Source: an uncultured Pseudomonadota bacterium | Lineage (GTDB): Bacteria; Myxococcota_A; UBA796; GCA-2862545 | Assembly (NCBI GenBank): GCA_913061235.1 | Contig: CAJXTB010000005.1 | Span: forward strand, 186,001 to 250,000 | Length of the DNA: 64,000 bases | Direction of reading: 5' to 3' | Shown: positions 61,089-64,000 of the stretch, in pieces | Layout: every line of letters begins with the position of its first letter | How positions within the stretch are numbered: the first letter of the stretch is position 1 | Program-made: the position numbers and the translations under genes | The notes under the pieces: model-generated | Seen by the model: only the letters and a program-made list of their open reading frames with translations | What the model was told of the DNA's origin: nothing | The model's database searches: none

Positions 61089-61645
61089 TCGTCGTCCTTG
61101 GCCTTCTTGGGCGCGCTACCAACGATGGCGAACTGCACGAGCACCCCCATCACGAAGAGAACGCCAACGACCAAGGGGTTTTCGAGCATGGCAACCGACC
61201 AGCCGACCAACACCGCACCCATAGCCGGAGTCACTACCTTGAGGACAGGCTGAAGAGTCCACGGAAAGGCCAACGCTCCGACTGCAGCTCCAACGAGTGG
61301 AATCCAAAACGGCAAGGCGAAGCTCGAGGCAACCACCAGACCCACCACGGTTCCAATCACCCCACCAATCGCTACAAGCGCCATGCGATGCGCAATTCCG
61401 GCCAAGATGGCAACGAGAAGGCCAACACACAGTGCCGCCACCAAGATGGCGGTGGGCTCAAGGTCAGGTATCGGTGCGACGTTGGCTGCCGCGTAGACAC
61501 CAACGGCCCCCGCAGCAAAGGCTGAGCCCAACAGTGCGGGCTTGTACAGCCGAGCTCCCGCCAGCAGCGAGAGTGCGCCGAGGGCTCCAATGAGGACGCG
61601 AAGTGCTACGGGTGCTTGGCTTGGGTCTGGGGCGTTGAGTGGCAT
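61085..61645 (-). CDS. Polytopic hypothetical membrane protein
   Basis: This 186-residue protein has about six transmembrane helices and a short Lys/Asp tail. Family not recognised; the even helix spacing resembles small bacterial membrane proteins of the DUF4203 sort, which I cannot confirm. Its stop overlaps the pseudokinase start, so the two are coupled. ATG 61645 is the natural start; a longer upstream frame lacks support. Confidence 0.72.
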   Translation of the reverse strand: MPLNAPDPSQAPVALRVLIGALGALSLLAGARLYKPALLGSAFAAGAVGVYAAANVAPIPDLEPTAILVAALCVGLLVAILAGIAHRMALVAIGGVIGTVVGLVVASSFALPFWIPLVGAAVGALAFPWTLQPVLKVVTPAMGAVLVGWSVAMLENPLVVGVLFVMGVLVQFAIVGSAPKKAKDDE

Positions 61646-61813
61646 GCGCCGCAGTATCGCGCACCGGCGACGCCACGAACATGGGCCCTGTGCAAAAGAA
61701 AACGACGATCGGTATTCCGCGTTCAAAGCGGCACCCGATCCGATCGTGATCTACGAGGTTGCACGGTGATCAGCGACTGCTATCTTGACATCGCAACGCA
61801 ATTGCTGGATCCC

Positions 61814-62116
61814 ATGTCGCCTCAAGCTCTCCGCCGCCTCTTTTTCGCCATCATACCCGCACTGTTCATGGTGTTGGTGGGGCTGTCGACGATGTTCGGC
61901 AGTGAAGGTCTATTGCGGCATCAAGATCTGCAAGAACAGGTGCAGCGAGCCAAGGCTGACCTTGCGGAAGTAGAACGCCAGAACCAGGCAATTATCTACG
62001 ACCTAGCAGCCATGGAGCGCGATCCTGTTGCGGTTGAACGCGCTGTCGCTGACGAACTGGGCTACGCCAAAGAAGGCTCTACGCTCTACCGCTTTGACCC
62101 CGTGGACGACGAGTAG
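61814..62116 (+). CDS. FtsB/DivIC-like septum formation initiator
   Basis: This 100-residue protein has a single N-terminal helix (about 8-28), then a coiled coil (about 35-75, LQEQVQRAKADLAEVERQNQ) and the typical RDPVAVERAVADELGYAKEGSTLYRF ending of FtsB/DivIC proteins. They join the FtsL-FtsQ complex at the division site. A GTG at 61766 with GAGG 7 nt upstream would add 16 residues and is a serious alternative start. It ends 10 bp before the convergent exbD gene. Confidence 0.85.
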   Translation: MSPQALRRLFFAIIPALFMVLVGLSTMFGSEGLLRHQDLQEQVQRAKADLAEVERQNQAIIYDLAAMERDPVAVERAVADELGYAKEGSTLYRFDPVDDE

Positions 62117-62126
62117 CCGTCAGACG

Positions 62127-62570
62127 CTACTGGTCGTCGTCGCTGCCGGCCTCGGTGGCAATCGCGAGCCGCGTAAGTCCAGTGACCCGCGCAGCGTCCA
62201 TCACCCGAACGACGTCTCCGTGGGCCACTCCCTGGTCCGCTTTCATGACGACGAGCGTCTCCAGGTCCACCGCCGCTGCGTCTTGGAAGGCAACTTCCAG
62301 CTGGGCCAGCGTGGTGGGCTCAGAGCCCAGGTGGAGCTTCGTACTTCCGCAGGCAGCGCCACCACTAGGAACACAGCTCAACCACACATTCAGGTCGTCG
62401 TCCGATGCTTCCAAGGTCTGCGCACTGCTTCGCGGCAGGTCGACCTGAATACCGGGCGTTGAGACGAAGGTCGTGGACACCATGAAGAACAGTACGAGCT
62501 GGAACACCACATCGATCATGGGTGTGACATCCACAATCGGGTCGGGGCGACGTGGCGAGCCGAACTTCAT
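62127..62570 (-). CDS. exbD: ExbD/TolR-family biopolymer transport protein
   Basis: This 147-residue protein has one N-terminal transmembrane helix with the conserved acidic residue (DVTPMIDVVFQLVLFF), then a periplasmic domain containing a disulfide-like Cys pair (LSCVPSGGAACG). It pairs with ExbB to use the proton gradient to power outer-membrane work. A GTG at 62609 would extend it, but the family opens with MKFGSPRR. exbB lies upstream on the same strand with a gap of about 160 bp. Confidence 0.92.
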   Translation of the reverse strand: MKFGSPRRPDPIVDVTPMIDVVFQLVLFFMVSTTFVSTPGIQVDLPRSSAQTLEASDDDLNVWLSCVPSGGAACGSTKLHLGSEPTTLAQLEVAFQDAAAVDLETLVVMKADQGVAHGDVVRVMDAARVTGLTRLAIATEAGSDDDQ

Positions 62571-62730
62571 AGCGCTGGCCAAAGACGATGGTGGAAGGAG
62601 TACGGCCACTGATGCGTGCGGGGCGTGCGACAGCTGACGACGGTGTAGCTGGCTATCCAGAGGAAGCCGGGGGGCGAACCGGGCGTGCCAGTGGCATGCA
62701 ATCCGACATCAGCGTTGAGGTCCAGCGCTA

Positions 62731-63351
62731 TCACTGGGCGGTCTCCACATCCTCGCCGACCGTCGCATCGACGAGGTCCAGCGCAATGTCTTCAAGGTCG
62801 ACCAACAAGGCGTCAACTCGCGAGAGCAGGTAACGATTTGCAACCACCGCCGGAATGCCCACGGAGAGGCCGGCGAAGGTTGTGATCAGGGCTTCACTGA
62901 TGCCGCCAGCCAGACTGCCGACGTCTCCCATTCCCGCTGTCTGGATGATGGCAAACGTCCGAATCATTCCGCCCACTGTTCCGAGTAGACCGAGCAACGG
63001 AGTGATCGACGCAATCGTTCCGATGATTGGGGTCCCACGCTCCAGAAGTGCAGCTTCACGTCGACCGACTTCCTCAAGCCGTTCTTTCAACCCGGCTCGA
63101 CTCAGCTGGCGTGACTCAATCGCCACCATGGCCAAGCGCGTCACCGCGATGTCGCGCGTGAGACACAGGGCTCGTGCTTCATCCCACTGCTCAGAGGCCA
63201 TGCGCGCAATGATGGCTTCCGCCAAACTACGTGGCAGCGTGTGTTGACGACGCAACGACCACAGACGCTCCACGAACACCGCCAGCGCTACAACCGAGCA
63301 CAAGGCAATGGGAATCATCACGGGCCCGCCGGCCATCAGCGTTTCAATCAC
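62731..63351 (-). CDS. exbB: ExbB/TolQ/MotA-family proton channel protein
   Basis: This 206-residue protein has three transmembrane helices: about 10-30, and a pair at about 105-130 and 150-170. The GTPIIGTIASITPLLGLLGTVGGMIRTF block is diagnostic for the family. Together with ExbD it forms a proton-driven motor. GTG 63351 has GAGGAG 7 nt upstream; a longer frame is rejected. No tonB gene is in the window. Confidence 0.94.
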   Translation of the reverse strand: MIETLMAGGPVMIPIALCSVVALAVFVERLWSLRRQHTLPRSLAEAIIARMASEQWDEARALCLTRDIAVTRLAMVAIESRQLSRAGLKERLEEVGRREAALLERGTPIIGTIASITPLLGLLGTVGGMIRTFAIIQTAGMGDVGSLAGGISEALITTFAGLSVGIPAVVANRYLLSRVDALLVDLEDIALDLVDATVGEDVETAQ

Positions 63352-63513
63352 GCACCAACTCCTCGAAGTGCGACCGTATCGCATGCACACAGGGAAGGCC
63401 GACGCCAACCCGGAGGTCCACCCCTATACAGTGTCGCGTACGTGCCTATCCGTCACAGCATTTGCTGACGTGCTCGCGCAGACGGTTTCGTAGACACAGG
63501 CTACCCTGCGCCC

Positions 63514-64000
63514 ATGACTCGTAAACGCGTACTCATCGCTGTAGGCATTCTTGCAGGCATTGCCCTGTTGATTGTCCTCTCCGCCATTCCTCGCAGCACA
63601 AAGACTGGGTATGTGGCCCGCCAAGGCTACTATCAGCTAGAGCTTTTGTGGGGCCGGGTTCCCCTCGATCAGACGGGCCAGTACCGCGACGTGACGCCTG
63701 CAGAACAGACGCGATTGGATTGGATCCCAGAGATTCAGGCCTACGCGCGCGAGCTTGAGCTGGAAGCTGACGGCCACTACAACACCATCAACCCCACCTG
63801 GGACCGAACCATCTGGAATGTGTCGGCCAGTGAGCCTCTGGCGTTCAAGACGGTCAGATGGTGGTTCCCTATCGTTGGCCGGGTTCCGTACTTGGGCTTC
63901 TTTAGTGAAGACGACGCAGACCGACGCATGGCGGGGCTGTCGGCACAAGGACTCGACACCTACAAGCGCACCGCAGGCGCCTACTCGACTCTAGGCTGGT
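63514..64000 (+). CDS. Putative aminopeptidase (PF10023-like), truncated by window end
   Basis: The reading frame is open from ATG 63514 to the window edge (about 162 residues). An N-terminal membrane helix (about 6-25) is followed by GYYQLELLWGR, a LDWIPEIQAYARELEL stretch, WNVSASEP, a WWFPIVGRVPYLGFFSEDDA stretch and AYSTLGW. This block order matches the predicted aminopeptidase family COG4324, whose HExxH zinc motif would lie downstream of the window. It is divergent from exbB across about 160 bp. Confidence 0.82.
   Translation, partial: MTRKRVLIAVGILAGIALLIVLSAIPRSTKTGYVARQGYYQLELLWGRVPLDQTGQYRDVTPAEQTRLDWIPEIQAYARELELEADGHYNTINPTWDRTIWNVSASEPLAFKTVRWWFPIVGRVPYLGFFSEDDADRRMAGLSAQGLDTYKRTAGAYSTLGW

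Noticed and set aside
62571-62730. Extra gene between exbB and exbD
   Set aside because: No frame with a ribosome site and sensible composition is visible; I regard it as a spacer.
1-64000. Prophage, insertion sequence or integrative element
   Set aside because: No integrase, transposase, phage structural gene or flanking direct repeat was recognised, including beside the tRNA-Arg gene.

Overview
The window is a gene-dense, GC-rich bacterial chromosome segment. It carries about 60 protein genes and one tRNA-Arg. I see no rRNA, insertion sequence, prophage or CRISPR array, and no gene-free stretch longer than about 300 bases. Starts are often GTG or TTG, many same-strand neighbours overlap by 4 nt, and most starts follow a GGAGG-type ribosome binding site. 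The gene mix is a fused branched-chain/pyruvate dehydrogenase E1, acyl-CoA dehydrogenase, class III CoA transferase, SCP2-type thiolase, short RdgC, an Npt1-like translocase with HEAT repeats, kinase- and caspase-like remnants, and several lipoproteins. This suggests a Myxococcota-like organism (former Deltaproteobacteria) with an outer membrane and aerobic heterotrophic metabolism. The assignment is inferred from gene content only.

Layout. 1-5.2 kb: a plus-strand operon of a membrane protein, a 2-oxoacid dehydrogenase E1 alpha-beta fusion, a FabD-like acyltransferase and an HD hydrolase. 5.1-12.4 kb: HIT protein, ArsR-methyltransferase fusion, cutA, an ECF sigma factor with a repeat-rich membrane partner and a secreted protein, and polA without visible proofreading residues. 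12.6-20.1 kb: a metallophosphoesterase split by a membrane hairpin, acyl-CoA dehydrogenase, thioredoxin, a flippase-like membrane protein, a PfkB kinase, an FAH-family enzyme and a membrane protein that ends in a 15-bp tandem repeat. 20.1-26.2 kb: gamma-glutamyltransferase, then a PP2C phosphatase / VWA / membrane protein run.

25.8-32.6 kb is one long minus-strand block. It holds a TPR protein, an IF2_N/coiled-coil/DUF2325-like protein, a protein with two Hfq/LSm-like domains, an RdgC-like protein and its coupled partner, tRNA-Arg(CCG), an MBL hydrolase and a small membrane protein. This block is my main candidate for an undescribed RNA- or nucleoid-associated module. 32.7-40.4 kb: CoA transferase, a membrane subtilisin divergent from a caspase-like protein that lacks its catalytic Cys, a degenerate cNMP-domain protein and the Npt1/HEAT protein. 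40.5-47.6 kb: sppA, an orphan dam whose upstream region holds four GATC sites, a thiolase, a lipoprotein, a 57-residue basic protein and an MprF C-domain protein.

47.7-64 kb: holB convergent with an accD-folC operon; an LD-carboxypeptidase, pyruvate kinase and a membrane protein; an N-formylglutamate amidohydrolase coupled to a lipase-like lipoprotein; an orphan M-S fused adenine methyltransferase coupled to ygfZ; a pseudokinase with an acidic single-pass membrane protein; an FtsB-like protein; exbB-exbD; and a truncated aminopeptidase-family gene at the right edge. All functional statements rest on motifs and family knowledge read by eye. No database search was run.
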